From contig NZ_NOYD01000050.1 in the NCBI RefSeq assembly GCF_002258315.1, positions 186,001 to 250,000 on the forward strand: a DNA stretch of 64,000 bases, in the 5' to 3' direction. How positions within the stretch are numbered: position 1 is the first letter of the stretch; each line of letters opens with the position of its first letter. The notes beneath the pieces are model-generated. The model had not been told where the DNA came from. It worked only from the letters and a program-made list of their open reading frames with translations, and searched no databases. Both the position numbers and the translations under genes were made by a program. Below, one piece after another: positions 45,990 to 58,500 of this stretch. The stretch comes from Rhodococcus sp. 06-462-5. Its GTDB lineage: Bacteria; Actinomycetota; Actinomycetes; Mycobacteriales; Mycobacteriaceae.

Positions 45990-48079
45990 TACGAAGCCTG
46001 TCCCGCCGATTCCACACGCGGTGCGATCGCATGTTCCGCCGTGTTCTCGCCCGATGTCGTTGCAGTTGCGGTGCCATCATCGCCTACATCGGCGTCGTCC
46101 GTGTCGGAACCCAGCGCGGCCAGCACCGACTTCGCTGTGGTCTCGCCGATTCCCGGAACCTCGACGATCTCCGCGACCGTCGCACGCTTGAGGTTGGCGA
46201 CCGAACCGAAGTGCGCCACCAGCGCCGTTCGACGCGACTCGCCGAGTCCGCGAACCGAATCGAGAGCAGACGCCGTCATCCGCCGCGATCGCTTGCTTCG
46301 ATGGAACGTGATCGCGAACCGGTGCGCTTCGTCGCGGACTCGTTGCAGCAGGTAGAGCGACTCGCTCGTCCGCGGCAGGATGACCGGATCCTCCTCCCCC
46401 GGAACCCACACCTCCTCGAGCCGCTTCGCCAGACCCACCACGGCAACGTCGGTCACACCGAGCTCGTCCAGTACCGCCGCGGCAGCGGCCACCTGAGGGG
46501 CACCGCCGTCGACGACGAACAGGTTGGGTGGATACGCGAATTTCCGCGGTCTGCCGGTCTGCGGGTCCAACGCGGCTTCGGGGGCCAGATCGCCCCCGGT
46601 TCCTTCGGCCGAACCGTCCGCGGAGTGCCGAAGGAACCGGCGACGGGTCACCTCGGCGATGCTCGCCACGTCGTCCGAGTGCCCGTCTCCTGCCGCTTCC
46701 TTGATCGCGTAGTGGCGGTAGTCGCTCTTGCGGGGCAAGCCGTCCTCGAAGACGACGAGCGAGGCCACCACATCGGTTCCCTGCACGTGGGAGATGTCGA
46801 TGCACTCGATGCGCAGCGGTGCGGAATCCAGATCGAGTGCCTCCTGAATGCCCTGCAGCGCAGCCGATCTCGATGTGAAGTCGCCCGCACGCTTGAGCTT
46901 GTGCTGCTGCAGGGCCTCTTTGGCGTTGCGTTCGACGGTCTCGGCCAACGCCTTCTTGTCGCCGCGTTGGGGAACCCGCAAGGTCACGTTCGAGCCCCGG
47001 AGTTCACTGAGCCAGGCCTGGACCTCGTCGGCGTTGTCCGGCAGCACCGGAACCAGCACTTCCCGCGGGACGGCATTGGAACCACCGTCGTCGCCGCCCG
47101 GTGCCTGTGCGGACAGGGCAGCCTGCTCGCCGTAGAACTGCGTCAGGAACTGCTCGACCAGAGCGGGCAGGTCGGCCTCGTCCTGGCGTTCGATCACCTC
47201 TCCTGCCTTCTCCACCACCCAGCCGCGTTGTCCGCGCACGCGGCCGCCTCGGACGTGGAAGACCTGAACGGCAGCTTCGAGGGCATCGGTGGCGAAGGCG
47301 ACGAGATCGGCGTCGGTGCCGTCGCCGAGCACCACAGCCTGCTTCTCGAGAGCCCGGCGCAGCGCACCGACGTCGTCTCGCAGACGTGCAGCGGTCTCGA
47401 AATCGAGGTCCTCGGACGCAGCCTGCATCTTCTTCTCGAGCTGACGAACGAGCTTGTCCGTCTTTCCGGCCAAGAAATCGCAGAAGTCCTCGACGGTGGC
47501 GCGATGCTCTTCGGCGCTGACCCGGCCGACGCACGGTGCCGAGCACTTGTCGATGTAACCCAGCAGGCACGGCCTGCCGATCTGATTGTGGCGCTTGAAC
47601 ACTCCGGTCGAGCACGTGCGCGCAGGAAACACTCGAAGCAGTAGATCCAGCGTCTCGCGAATGGCCCACGCGTGCGCGTAGGGACCGAAATAGCGCACGC
47701 CCTTGCGCCTGGGTCCGCGGTAGACGAACAACCGCGGGTATTCCTCGTTCATCGTCACCGCGAGCATCGGGTAGCTCTTGTCGTCGCGGTAGCGGACATT
47801 GAACCGTGGATCGAATTCCTTGATCCAGTTGTACTCGAGCTGCAGGGCCTCGACTTCGGTGGTCACCACGGTCCACTCCACCGATGCCGCGGTGGTGACC
47901 ATCTGGCGAGTGCGTGGATGCAGCGAGGCGATGTCTGCGAAGTAGGAATTGAGCCGACTGCGGAGGCTTTTGGCCTTTCCTACGTAGACGACGCGACCGT
48001 GCGGATCGCGAAATTTGTACACCCCCGGCTCCACCGGGATGGTTCCGGTGGCCGGGCGGTAGGTAGCGGGGTCGGACAC
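45989..48079 (-). CDS. uvrC: UvrABC excinuclease subunit C
   Basis: 696 residues. Dual-incision nuclease of nucleotide-excision repair. N-terminal GIY-YIG domain ([22 protein letters not shown]), Cys-rich stretch ([19 protein letters not shown]), UVR region, RNase-H-like C-terminal nuclease with [12 protein letters not shown], and tandem HhH ([25 protein letters not shown]). The acidic 40-residue C-terminal tail is extra. GTG 48079 preferred to ATG 48118: it matches the orthologue start ([11 protein letters not shown]) and lies 7 nt behind TAACGT. Confidence 0.96.
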   Translation of the reverse strand: MSDPATYRPATGTIPVEPGVYKFRDPHGRVVYVGKAKSLRSRLNSYFADIASLHPRTRQMVTTAASVEWTVVTTEVEALQLEYNWIKEFDPRFNVRYRDDKSYPMLAVTMNEEYPRLFVYRGPRRKGVRYFGPYAHAWAIRETLDLLLRVFPARTCSTGVFKRHNQIGRPCLLGYIDKCSAPCVGRVSAEEHRATVEDFCDFLAGKTDKLVRQLEKKMQAASEDLDFETAARLRDDVGALRRALEKQAVVLGDGTDADLVAFATDALEAAVQVFHVRGGRVRGQRGWVVEKAGEVIERQDEADLPALVEQFLTQFYGEQAALSAQAPGGDDGGSNAVPREVLVPVLPDNADEVQAWLSELRGSNVTLRVPQRGDKKALAETVERNAKEALQQHKLKRAGDFTSRSAALQGIQEALDLDSAPLRIECIDISHVQGTDVVASLVVFEDGLPRKSDYRHYAIKEAAGDGHSDDVASIAEVTRRRFLRHSADGSAEGTGGDLAPEAALDPQTGRPRKFAYPPNLFVVDGGAPQVAAAAAVLDELGVTDVAVVGLAKRLEEVWVPGEEDPVILPRTSESLYLLQRVRDEAHRFAITFHRSKRSRRMTASALDSVRGLGESRRTALVAHFGSVANLKRATVAEIVEVPGIGETTAKSVLAALGSDTDDADVGDDGTATATTSGENTAEHAIAPRVESAGQAS

Positions 48080-48086
48080 GGCATCC

Positions 48087-48092
48087 ACGTTA
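48087..48092 (-). promoter_or_regulatory. -10-like TAACGT before uvrC
   Basis: Ends 7 nt before GTG 48079, with no Shine-Dalgarno sequence; a promoter for uvrC-rapZ-yvcK-whiA with a leaderless start is inferred. Confidence 0.4.
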
Positions 48093-48150
48093 GCCGTCGG
48101 GTCCGACGTTCTCCGCATCCGCAGCTCAGCGGTGGTGCGGAGGAACGACG

Positions 48151-50422
<2,272 letters not shown>

Positions 50423-50508
50423 CACGGTGTGCTCCATACGTCTCGGGCCTGGCTCAGCGCCCTGGAAATTCTCCGATGCACCATCGATTGCGTGCACGTC
50501 AACAGTAC

Positions 50509-51120
50509 TTACTGTGCGTCGATCGTCTGCAGCCGCTCCACGTACTTGGCGATGACGTCGACTTCGAGGTTGACCGGCGATCCGACCTCGGCCGTGCCGA
50601 GAGTGGTCAGGTCGAGGGTGGTGGGGATCAGGGAGATCTCGAACCAGTGCGCTCCTTCGTCGACGCCGAGTCCGGAGACGGTGAGCGAGACGCCGTCGAC
50701 GGTGATCGAGCCCTTCTCGACGACGTAGCGCGCGACCGAGGTGGGCAGTGCGATGCGCACGACGGTCCAGTTCTCGGACGGGGATCGGCCGATGATCGTT
50801 CCGGTGCCGTCCACGTGACCCTGCACCAGGTGCCCGCCGAGCCGGCTGCCGAGTGCGGCGGCGCGCTCGAGGTTGACGCGTCTACCCACGTCGAGGGCAC
50901 CGAGGCTGGAGCGGTTCAGCGTTTCCTGCATGACGTCGGCGGTGAATCCGCCGTCGGGCAGCACCTCGACAACGGTCAGGCAGACCCCGTTCACCGCGAT
51001 CGAGTCGCCGTGGCCTGCATCGGAGGTCACCACCGGGCCCCGAACGGTGAACCGCGCGGCGTCGGGCAGTTCGTCCTTGGCGACGATCTCGCCGAGCTCT
51101 TCGACAATTCCGGTGAACAT
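50509..51120 (-). CDS. ribE: Riboflavin synthase alpha chain
   Basis: 203 residues. Dismutates two lumazines to riboflavin. Two homologous barrels: [13 protein letters not shown] and [20 protein letters not shown] in the first, [12 protein letters not shown] and [12 protein letters not shown] in the second. Named ribC in mycobacteria. Starts next to the ribD stop; 86 bp separate it from ribBA. In M. tuberculosis lprG and the P55 efflux gene lie between this gene and ribD (ribG); they are absent here. Confidence 0.95.
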   Translation of the reverse strand: MFTGIVEELGEIVAKDELPDAARFTVRGPVVTSDAGHGDSIAVNGVCLTVVEVLPDGGFTADVMQETLNRSSLGALDVGRRVNLERAAALGSRLGGHLVQGHVDGTGTIIGRSPSENWTVVRIALPTSVARYVVEKGSITVDGVSLTVSGLGVDEGAHWFEISLIPTTLDLTTLGTAEVGSPVNLEVDVIAKYVERLQTIDAQ

Positions 51121-52152
51121 CTACTTCGCTCCTTCGGGCACGACGCCGATCAGAATGTCGTTGCCGATCATGGTGACTGTCTCCGTGCAGAACCGAATTG
51201 CGTCGGCAATTGTTCCGATGCCCGCATTCTCCACCGCTGTGGGTCCGCTGCCCAACACCGCCGGTGCGACGTACGCCACGACACGGTCCACCAGTCCCGC
51301 GGCGAGGAATGCTCCGGCCAACGTCGGACCGCCTTCGATCTGGATGTCGGTGTGCTCGCTGAGGGCGTCGATCACGGCCGCGGGATCGTGTGTGTCGAGG
51401 AACACCGTGGCGGCGTCCGGCCCACGGATCGCTGCGGTCGCGGGAATCTGCCGCGATCCGACGACGACGCGCACGGGTTGATGGGGCGCGAGAGTCCCGT
51501 CGGGACGTCGTGCGGTCAGTCGCGGGTCGTCGGCCAGCACGGTGCCGGTTCCGACCACGATGGCGTCGAGCTTGGCTCTCTCGGCGTGGACGTGCGCCCG
51601 GGCCTGCGGTCCGGTGATCCACTGGCTCGTGCCGTCCGCCGCGGCGCTGCGTCCGTCGAGGGTGGCGGCATATTTCCACGTCACGTGCGGCCGACCGGTG
51701 CGTTGCTTGTGCAACCAGGCGCGCAGTGGCCCCTGCCGCACCGCCGTCTCGCCGATCCCCTGTTCGACGCGAATGCCCGCCGCGCGCAGGGCTGTCCCGC
51801 CGCCCGACGCGAGCGGATTCGGATCGGCGACGGCGTGCACGACCGCGGCAATGCCCGCGTCGATCAGGGCCTGCGAGCACGGTCCGGTGCGGCCGGTGTG
51901 GTTGCAGGGTTCGAGGGTCACCACCGCGGTGCCGCCGCGCGCTCGGTCGCCGGCCTCGGCCAGCGCGACGATCTCGGCGTGTGGACCGCCGGGCGGACGC
52001 GTCGAGCCGACGCCGACGACGACGCCACCGGCATCGAGGATCACCGCGCCGACCGCAGGGTTGGGACTGCTGATGCCCCGGGCGGACTCGGATGCCTCGA
52101 CGGCGAGGGCCATGGCGTCCGCGACGGACAGTGCTGCGCCCTGGCCGTTCAT
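51121..52152 (-). CDS. ribD: Riboflavin deaminase/reductase
   Basis: 343 residues. N-terminal cytidine-deaminase-like domain with zinc site HAEIVAL and PCNHTGRTGPCSQAL, C-terminal HTP reductase domain (RVVVGSRQIPATAAI, IQIEGGPTLAGAFLAAGLVD). Carries out the second and third riboflavin steps. ATG shares one base with the rpe stop, and its stop abuts ribE. Confidence 0.95.
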   Translation of the reverse strand: MNGQGAALSVADAMALAVEASESARGISSPNPAVGAVILDAGGVVVGVGSTRPPGGPHAEIVALAEAGDRARGGTAVVTLEPCNHTGRTGPCSQALIDAGIAAVVHAVADPNPLASGGGTALRAAGIRVEQGIGETAVRQGPLRAWLHKQRTGRPHVTWKYAATLDGRSAAADGTSQWITGPQARAHVHAERAKLDAIVVGTGTVLADDPRLTARRPDGTLAPHQPVRVVVGSRQIPATAAIRGPDAATVFLDTHDPAAVIDALSEHTDIQIEGGPTLAGAFLAAGLVDRVVAYVAPAVLGSGPTAVENAGIGTIADAIRFCTETVTMIGNDILIGVVPEGAK

Positions 52153-52826
52153 TACGACAGGTGGTGTGATGCGCGGGCGGCTCGGTCGCGTAGGTCGCGC
52201 ACTGCGGCTGCGGGGTCGGCGGTGTTGTAGACGGCCGATCCGGCGACGAAGCAGTCGATGCCGGCCTCCGCGGCCTGCTCGATCGTGTCGGAGTTGATGC
52301 CACCGTCGATTTCCACGACCAGTCGGAGATCACCGGAATCGACAAGTGCTCGAACGGCTTTCGCCTTCGCGAGTACCTCCGGCATGAACGACTGTCCGCC
52401 GAAGCCCGGCTCGACACTCATCACCAGCAGCGTGTCGAAATCACGCAGGATCTCGAGGTACGGCTCGATGGGTGTTCCCGGCTTGACGGACAACCCGGCT
52501 TTGGCTCCCGCGGCCCGGATGTCGCGTGCGACGGCGGACGGGTCGTCGGTCGCCTCGGCGTGGAAGGTGACGTTGTACGCACCCGCCTCGGCGTACGGCG
52601 GCGCCCAGCGGGCCGGGTCCTCGATCATCAGGTGGCAGTCGAGCGGAATGTTCGTCGCCTTCAGCAAGCTCTCCACGACCGGCAGCCCCAGGGTGAGGTT
52701 GGGTACGAAGTGCGCGTCCATGACATCGACGTGCAGCCAGTCGGCTCCGGACACGGCATCGGCTTCGGCAGCCAGACGCGCGAAATCTGCGGACAGGATC
52801 GAGGGGGCAATCATCGGGGAAACCAC
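52152..52826 (-). CDS. rpe: Ribulose-phosphate 3-epimerase
   Basis: 224 residues. TIM-barrel epimerase of the pentose-phosphate pathway, feeding ribulose 5-phosphate, which is also the RibB substrate and makes sense at the head of a riboflavin operon. Motifs: [62 protein letters not shown] 52826 chosen (8 nt after a -10-like TAGGCT); ATG 52814 is an alternative. Confidence 0.95.
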   Translation of the reverse strand: MVSPMIAPSILSADFARLAAEADAVSGADWLHVDVMDAHFVPNLTLGLPVVESLLKATNIPLDCHLMIEDPARWAPPYAEAGAYNVTFHAEATDDPSAVARDIRAAGAKAGLSVKPGTPIEPYLEILRDFDTLLVMSVEPGFGGQSFMPEVLAKAKAVRALVDSGDLRLVVEIDGGINSDTIEQAAEAGIDCFVAGSAVYNTADPAAAVRDLRDRAARASHHLS

Positions 52827-52834
52827 GATTGACG

Positions 52835-52840
52835 AGCCTA
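52835..52840 (-). promoter_or_regulatory. -10-like TAGGCT before rpe
   Basis: On the minus strand TAGGCT ends 8 nt before GTG 52826. Back-to-back with the yjbR -10 at 52850-52855, so the divergent promoters are only about 10 bp apart. Confidence 0.4.
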
Positions 52841-52849
52841 GCCCAGCGG

Positions 52850-52855
52850 TATCGT
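52850..52855 (+). promoter_or_regulatory. -10-like TATCGT before the YjbR gene
   Basis: TATCGT ends 6 nt before ATG 52862 with no Shine-Dalgarno sequence; leaderless start inferred. Confidence 0.4.
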
Positions 52856-52861
52856 TCGCCC

Positions 52862-53251
52862 ATGACCACCATGGATTCGGTGACGGCGGTGATCGCCGAG
52901 TTGCCCGAGGTCACCGAGAGTGTTCGGTACGGCCATCCGGCGTGGTCGGTGGGCAAGAACGTGTTCGCGTGGATTCGTCCGTTCAGCAAGGCCGATCTGA
53001 AGCGGTTCGGCAGCGAGATCCCGCCCAGCGGGCCGATCCTCGCCGTCCGCACCGCCGATCTGAACGAGAAGGAAGCCATCCTCGCCGCACACCCGCGGGC
53101 GTGCTTCACCATCTCGCACTTCGACGGGTTCGCTGCCGTTCTGGTCGACATCGATCACACCGAGGACGACGAACTGCGCGAACTGATCATCGACGGATGG
53201 CTCGTCTACGCCCCGACAGATGTGGCCGAGACGTTCCTGGCCGGCAACTGA
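52862..53251 (+). CDS. MmcQ/YjbR-family protein
   Basis: 129 residues. YjbR/CyaY-like fold with the family features [21 protein letters not shown], a VFAWIRPF strand, and [11 protein letters not shown] near the C-terminus. These small proteins may bind DNA or act as MarR-like regulators, but function is not established. ATG 52862 chosen over an upstream in-frame ATG at 52829, because it follows a -10-like element. Divergent from rpe, convergent with rsmB. Confidence 0.82.
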   Translation: MTTMDSVTAVIAELPEVTESVRYGHPAWSVGKNVFAWIRPFSKADLKRFGSEIPPSGPILAVRTADLNEKEAILAAHPRACFTISHFDGFAAVLVDIDHTEDDELRELIIDGWLVYAPTDVAETFLAGN

Positions 53252-53283
53252 TCGCCGGCCTGCAGATCACCTCGGCTGACTGG

Positions 53284-54753
53284 TCACATCGGCTTACGCA
53301 GCGCCGCCATGAACATTGCATCCGTGCCGTGTCGATGCGGCCACAGTTGCACCGATGTACCGTCGCCGAGTTGCGGCACTCCGGGAACCAACTCGCGAGT
53401 GTCGAGCTGTTCGACGCCGTAGCGGCGAACCGCGTCGGCGACGACGGCGGTGGTTTCGGACAGGTGCGGCGAACACGTCGAATACAGCACCACTCCGCCC
53501 GGGCGGACCAGCTCGATCGCCGCGGCCAGCAGTTCCTTCTGCAATGTCACCAGTGCCGCCACATCGGAGGGCTGACGACGCCAGCGGGCCTCGGGCCTGC
53601 GGCGCAGGGCACCGAGTCCGGTGCACGGCGCATCGACGAGCACTCGGTCGTAGCCGCTGTCGAGTCCGGACGCTCGTCCGTCGACGGTGTGCACCGTCAC
53701 CGGGAGGTCCTTCGTCGTCTTGGACACCAGATCGGCTCGGTGCGGTGTCGGTTCGACGGCGTCGACCGTGGCACCGTCGATCTCGGCGATGGCACCGAGG
53801 AGGGCAGCTTTACCACCCGGTCCGGCGCACAGGTCCAGCCACCGTCCACCGTCCTCGCCGACGAGCGGCGCCAGGGTGAGCGCCCGGCCGACGAGTTGAC
53901 TGCCTTCGTCCTGCACCCCGGCCAGTCCGTCCCGGACGGCGTCTAGCTTGCCGGGATCGCCGCCGTCGAGGTGCACGGCGTACGGCGAATAGGGGCCTTC
54001 CTCTCCCCCGGTGATCAGCGCCAATTCCTCGGCGGAGATCTCTCCGGGCCGGGCCACCAGATGGACCGACGGACGCGCGTCGTCGGCCTCCAGAACCGCG
54101 GCGAGTTCGCCGGCGTCGGCACCGAGCGCATCGGCGAATGCCTGCGCGATCCACTTGGGGTGTGCGTACTCGAACGCGAGGTGGCCGACGGGATCGGCGG
54201 CCGCGGCGGGCGCGAGCTCGTCCACCCACTGCGCCGCAGTGCGCTCGGATACTCGGCGCAGCACCGCATTGACGAAACCTGCTTTGCCGGTACCGAATTC
54301 GGACCGCGCCAGGTCCACCGACGTGGCGACGGCCGCGTGCGGTGCCACTCGGGTGCGGAGCAGTTGGTAGGAGCCGAGCCGCAGAATGTCGAGCAGCGGC
54401 CCGTCGATCTCGGTGGCAGGCCGACCTGCCGCGTGGGCGATCACCGCGTCGAGCACACCGCGGGCGCGGGACGCGCCGTAGGCGAGTTCGGTGGCCAGTG
54501 CCGCGTCGCGCGAGTCCAGTTTGCGCTCTCGCAGCAGGCCCGGAAGCACCAGATTGGCGTAGGCATCCCGTTCACGCACCGCTTTGAGGACGTCCCGGGC
54601 GGCACGGCGGGCCGGGTCGATCGCGTCGACGCCGCGGGGTCCTGCTCCCTGTGGGGGCCGGTTTCCCTTCGGCCCGCGCGCACCGGGCGACTTCTTGACG
54701 TGCTTGCGGGGTGGGCTCGACTCGCGCTTACGAGGCCTGTCGGGTTCTGTCAT
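53284..54753 (-). CDS. rsmB: 16S rRNA m5C967 methyltransferase RsmB
   Basis: 489 residues. N-terminal basic, disordered start (Lys/Arg/Pro-rich, about 1-50), NusB-like RNA-binding domain ([19 protein letters not shown]), then a SAM-dependent methyltransferase with [15 protein letters not shown]. Both catalytic cysteines are seen: [20 protein letters not shown] and [22 protein letters not shown] start overlaps the fmt stop by 4 bp. Confidence 0.95.
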   Translation of the reverse strand: MTEPDRPRKRESSPPRKHVKKSPGARGPKGNRPPQGAGPRGVDAIDPARRAARDVLKAVRERDAYANLVLPGLLRERKLDSRDAALATELAYGASRARGVLDAVIAHAAGRPATEIDGPLLDILRLGSYQLLRTRVAPHAAVATSVDLARSEFGTGKAGFVNAVLRRVSERTAAQWVDELAPAAAADPVGHLAFEYAHPKWIAQAFADALGADAGELAAVLEADDARPSVHLVARPGEISAEELALITGGEEGPYSPYAVHLDGGDPGKLDAVRDGLAGVQDEGSQLVGRALTLAPLVGEDGGRWLDLCAGPGGKAALLGAIAEIDGATVDAVEPTPHRADLVSKTTKDLPVTVHTVDGRASGLDSGYDRVLVDAPCTGLGALRRRPEARWRRQPSDVAALVTLQKELLAAAIELVRPGGVVLYSTCSPHLSETTAVVADAVRRYGVEQLDTRELVPGVPQLGDGTSVQLWPHRHGTDAMFMAALRKPM

Positions 54754-55673
54754 CGCGCTACCGCCGTATCGTCCAGCCGAGCGCCGCGCGCCCAGTCGAG
54801 TGCCTTCATGAGCTTCTTGCCCTGCGGTTGAACATCGCCGAGAACCACTGCGGCCGTGCCTGTTCCGATGTGCACGCCGGACTTTCGCACCGATATCTCG
54901 CCCGGGGCCAACGTGTCCTCCGACTGCGTTGTCGGGCCGATCTTGACGCGGAGTTCACCGATCGTCGTCCATGCGCCCGGTGCGGGGGTGACCGATCTGA
55001 TGTGCCGGTCGACGAATGCTGCAGATCGAGTCCAGTCGATGCGTGCGGCGTCGACGCTCACCTTGCTCGCGTAGGAGATCCCGTCCTCGGGCTGCGGATG
55101 CGCGGACGCCGTCCCGTCCTCGATCGCGTCGAGGGTGGCAGCCAGTAGGTCTGCTCCGCTCGACGCCAGGCGGGTGAGCAGGTCCCCCGTCGTATCGGTT
55201 GCGCGCACCCGCTCGGTGACGACGCCGAGTACCGGGCCGGTGTCCATTCCCGCGTCGAGCAGGAAGGTGGAGGCACCGGTGATCTCGTCGCCTGCGGCGA
55301 TGGCGGCCTGGACCGGGGCGGCACCTCGCCACGCGGGCAGCAGCGAGAAGTGCAGATTGATCCAGCCGAAGCGAGGGATGTCGAGCACCGGCTGCGGCAA
55401 CAGTGCGCCGTATGCGACGACCGGACACACGTCGGGCGCGAGTTCGGTGAGCTGCGAGACGAAATCCGGATCCGACGGCTTCGTGGGTGTGAACACAGGT
55501 ATCCCATGCTCGTCGGCGAGCTGCCCGACCGGCGAGCGCGCCGTCTTTCGGCCCCGACCGGCTGCGGCATCGGGCCGGGTCACCACCGCGATCACCTCGT
55601 GGCGTTCGGACTCCAGCAGTCGCTGCAACGACGGGACCGCGGGCTCCGGTGTACCGGCAAAGACGACGCGCAC
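54750..55673 (-). CDS. fmt: Methionyl-tRNA formyltransferase
   Basis: 307 residues. Formylates initiator Met-tRNA using 10-formyl-THF. N-terminus [16 protein letters not shown], catalytic Asn/His in [18 protein letters not shown] and catalytic Asp in [13 protein letters not shown]. The HxSLLP motif has Phe after His where Ala or Pro is usual, a conservative variation. GTG start with GGGAG upstream. Neighbour of rsmB as in most bacteria; priA, the usual next gene in mycobacteria, is displaced by the 55.7-59.3 kb insert. Confidence 0.95.
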   Translation of the reverse strand: MRVVFAGTPEPAVPSLQRLLESERHEVIAVVTRPDAAAGRGRKTARSPVGQLADEHGIPVFTPTKPSDPDFVSQLTELAPDVCPVVAYGALLPQPVLDIPRFGWINLHFSLLPAWRGAAPVQAAIAAGDEITGASTFLLDAGMDTGPVLGVVTERVRATDTTGDLLTRLASSGADLLAATLDAIEDGTASAHPQPEDGISYASKVSVDAARIDWTRSAAFVDRHIRSVTPAPGAWTTIGELRVKIGPTTQSEDTLAPGEISVRKSGVHIGTGTAAVVLGDVQPQGKKLMKALDWARGARLDDTAVAR

Positions 55674-55760
55674 TCGAGCAACTCCCTGGGATGGACGAAA
55701 GGATCTCGGGTGTTCATCCTAGGGAGTCGCGAGCGCTGCGGACGATTCCGCACGTGGCGA

Positions 55761-56546
55761 TCACGTCGCGTCGGGGGCGTCGACCGTGTCGTCGGGATCC
55801 CGATCGGTCGGAGCGTCGTCGGCGAGGATCCGATACAGCGACCTGCGTGCTTCGGTGAGGATCTCGGCGGCCCGCTCCACCTGTTTCGGTGTGCCGACTC
55901 CGGCGACCTGACCGGCCGCGCCCATCAACTGCCCGATGAGTGCCCGAAGATCCCGGGCGTCGACGCCGACGGAGTCCGCCACGTCGTCCCACGGGCTGCC
56001 CAGATCGGCGCGATGAGCCTCGACGTGCGTTCGCCCCTCGTCGGTCAGCGCAGCCGTCTTGCGGCCGGCCACCTTGTCGATCAGGACCAGGCCCTCGTCT
56101 TCGAGTTGCGACAGAGCCGGATAGATGGAGCCCGGACTCGGCTTCCAGGTGCCGTTGCTCTTCTCGGCGATCTGCTGGATCAGTTCGTATCCGTGCATCG
56201 GACGTTCCTCGAGCAGTAGCAGGATTGCCGCGCGCACGTCCCCGCGACGTCCTCGTCCTCCCCGACCCCGACCTCGACCGAAATCTCCGTTCGGCCCGAA
56301 ACCGCCGGGACCGAACCCGGGACGCATGCCTTCCCGTCCTCGTCCGAACGGGCCACCGTCACCGTGCCTGCTCCGGTCACCGTGACCTCTCCTTCCTCGG
56401 CCCCGCTCTTTCGGATCGTGGCCGTCCGACGGGCCGCGATCGTTGCTCTGCGCGACCCACATCTGGAAGGGCGCGCCTCGCATGTGTCGACGTGCGCCTG
56501 CGCGGCGTCCGAATTCGTGTGGGAATCCTTCGAATGCGTGGTTCAT
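55761..56546 (-). CDS. PadR-family transcriptional regulator with Gly/Arg-rich extension
   Basis: 261 residues. Residues 1-100 are low-complexity, Gly/Arg/Asp/His-rich (ending FGRGRGRGGRGRRG), then a PadR winged helix (103-172: AAILLLLEERPMHGYELIQQ, PSPGSIYPALSQLEDEGLV, AALTDEGR), then a C-terminal helical dimerisation part to about 245. The ligand is unknown. ATG 56546 has AGGAG about 7 nt upstream. The promoter palindrome at 56580-56589 points to autoregulation. The RG-rich extension may bind nucleic acid or be disordered (inference). Divergent from the GGDEF gene. Confidence 0.88.
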   Translation of the reverse strand: MNHAFEGFPHEFGRRAGARRHMRGAPFQMWVAQSNDRGPSDGHDPKERGRGRRGHGDRSRHGDGGPFGRGREGMRPGFGPGGFGPNGDFGRGRGRGGRGRRGDVRAAILLLLEERPMHGYELIQQIAEKSNGTWKPSPGSIYPALSQLEDEGLVLIDKVAGRKTAALTDEGRTHVEAHRADLGSPWDDVADSVGVDARDLRALIGQLMGAAGQVAGVGTPKQVERAAEILTEARRSLYRILADDAPTDRDPDDTVDAPDAT

Positions 56547-56578
56547 GTCGTTCTCCTTCGTTATCGATTGACACATCG

Positions 56579-56607
56579 ACGATATATCGACAATAGATCT
56601 TTGACAA
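56579..56607 (-). promoter_or_regulatory. PadR-gene promoter with overlapping palindromic operator
   Basis: On the minus strand -35 TTGTCA (56602-56607), 17-bp spacer, -10 TATCGT (56579-56584). The perfect palindrome CGATATATCG (56580-56589) covers the -10, and ATCGAC occurs twice on the plus strand nearby (56575-56580, 56586-56591). Such a layout fits autorepression by the PadR protein. Confidence 0.6.
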
Positions 56608-56760
56608 GACCCAGAGGCAACCTCTGCGATTCTCCATCGGAGGAACGCATCGCGGATGGCTCCCGCTCGTTAGAATTACGCGGTCGGTACGAGCTCTCGT
56701 GGAACGCACCGAACGCAGCGATCGGCTCGACAGCGCTCGCTCACGAACGAGGGGGGCCGT

Positions 56761-58500
56761 GTGGCCGGATCGACGAGGCGACGCGTGACCGTCGTTCTCG
56801 GCTGCGTCCTGGCCATCGTCCTGCTCGCCGGCTCCAACGTTCTCGGCCAGCGAATCTCGGTACTGATCGACGATGTCGCGCAGCTCGCAGGTGGTATCAC
56901 CGCGACGGTCGTCTGCTGGCGGACGGCGTCGAGAAGGACGGGCTCCGAACGGCAGTGGCGCGTTCTGATGGCCGCGGGGATGGCGTGTTGGAGTGCAGGC
57001 ATGGCGGTCTGGGCGTTCTATCGATCCGTTCTCGACCTGCCGCTGCCGTCCACATCGGTCGCCGACGTCGGGTTCTTTCTCTTCCCGATCTTCGCCGTGC
57101 CCGCGTTGCTCGCCTTCGTCGGCCTCTCGCCCCGACGGGCGGCCGCAGGTGCACGCCATGTCTGGGTGATGTCGTTGCTCGACGGGGCCGTCGTCGTCGG
57201 GTCACTTTTCGTTCTTTCCTGGGCCACCGTTCTGGGTGCGGTCGTGCACTCGTCGGAATCGGAGTCCATCGAGTTCCTCGTCGCGATCATGTATCCCATC
57301 ACCGACCTCGTTCTCGTGGCCATGATCGTGCTGCTCGTCGTGATCCCGCAGATCGCGTCGCGATACCGAACGCAGCTCACCCTGCTCGGTGCCGGGATCC
57401 TGATGATGGCGATATCCGACAGCATCTACGCCTACCTCGTGGCCATCGGTGCGAACTTCATGCCGGTTCTGACCGACGGTGGATTCATCGCAGGCACTGC
57501 ACTCATCGCTCTCGCGGCCGCCGCCCCGAGAACCGGCGACGACAATCCTTCGCCGTCCGACTCGCCGATACACGGTTCGTCGCTGCCCGGATCGCCGACC
57601 ACTGCGCGGGCGTACACCGAGACTGTCACCGGTGAGCGAACACAGTTGCTGTTGCCGTACGCGCTCATGGGCGCGATAGGGATCGTTTTGGCGATACTGC
57701 GCGTGCAGACCGGGGACCTGGATTCGACCGTCGTGGTGCTCGGAGTGGCCGTGGTGCTGCTCTCACTCGTGCGCCAGGTGATCACTCTTGTTCAGAACGA
57801 CAATCTGCTCCGGAGCCTGTCGCTGGCACAGGCCGAGCTGACGTACCGCGCGCACCATGACGGGCTGACCGGGCTTCTCAACCGGTCCTCGTTCGACGAA
57901 CACCTTCGATCGGCGGTGAACGACGCCCGAGCGGGCCGGGGCCGCGCCGTCCTGCTGCTGATCGACCTCGACGACTTCAAGGGCGTGAACGACAGATTCG
58001 GCCACGGCGGCGGCGATCGACTACTCGTCGAACTCGCCCGCCGGCTCGACCTATGCGTGGTCGACGGCGTGGTGGCGCGCTTCGGCGGCGACGAGTTCAC
58101 CGCCCTGGTGTACGGCGACCTCGATACCGGTCGCGCGACGGCGGTCCGCATCGCCGAGGCGATGCGGACCGCGCACGAGATCGACGGCCATTCGGTGTCG
58201 GTCGGCGTGTGTGTGGGCGTGGTGCAGATCGGTCGGTTCGACCGCACACCCCACGAGAGCACGACCGTGGCCGGCTCCGACACCTCCGACGTCGACGAGG
58301 ACGAGTTGATGCGGCTCGCCGATCGTGCGATGTACACGGCCAAGCGTTCGGGCAAGGCCGGCATCTACGCCTACGACGCCGCGGGCACACTCAGCGTGGT
58401 GCCCAGTCGTTCCGATCAGGGAAGCTTGGGTACCAGACCGAAAATGGTTGCAGGCGAACCGGATCCGGCCCGGTTGATCGGGCCACCGACCAGTACGTAG
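56761..58500 (+). CDS. Membrane-bound GGDEF protein, probable diguanylate cyclase
   Basis: 579 residues. N-terminal membrane sensor region (about 1-350) with roughly nine hydrophobic helices, like an MHYT/MASE-type module but not one I recognise, with a polar loop at about 255-290. A short helix (QAELTYRAHHDGLTGLLNR) leads into a GGDEF domain (about 365-525). The signature ARFGGDEFTALV is intact (GGDEF at 442-446), so c-di-GMP synthesis is possible; the RxxD inhibitory site five residues upstream is absent. No EAL domain. GTG start. Its last 85 bp overlap the convergent cyclase gene. Confidence 0.9.
   Translation: MAGSTRRRVTVVLGCVLAIVLLAGSNVLGQRISVLIDDVAQLAGGITATVVCWRTASRRTGSERQWRVLMAAGMACWSAGMAVWAFYRSVLDLPLPSTSVADVGFFLFPIFAVPALLAFVGLSPRRAAAGARHVWVMSLLDGAVVVGSLFVLSWATVLGAVVHSSESESIEFLVAIMYPITDLVLVAMIVLLVVIPQIASRYRTQLTLLGAGILMMAISDSIYAYLVAIGANFMPVLTDGGFIAGTALIALAAAAPRTGDDNPSPSDSPIHGSSLPGSPTTARAYTETVTGERTQLLLPYALMGAIGIVLAILRVQTGDLDSTVVVLGVAVVLLSLVRQVITLVQNDNLLRSLSLAQAELTYRAHHDGLTGLLNRSSFDEHLRSAVNDARAGRGRAVLLLIDLDDFKGVNDRFGHGGGDRLLVELARRLDLCVVDGVVARFGGDEFTALVYGDLDTGRATAVRIAEAMRTAHEIDGHSVSVGVCVGVVQIGRFDRTPHESTTVAGSDTSDVDEDELMRLADRAMYTAKRSGKAGIYAYDAAGTLSVVPSRSDQGSLGTRPKMVAGEPDPARLIGPPTST

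Noticed and set aside
50423-50508. FMN riboswitch upstream of ribBA
   Set aside because: Only 86 bp, and none of the conserved RFN segments; none seen before rpe either.
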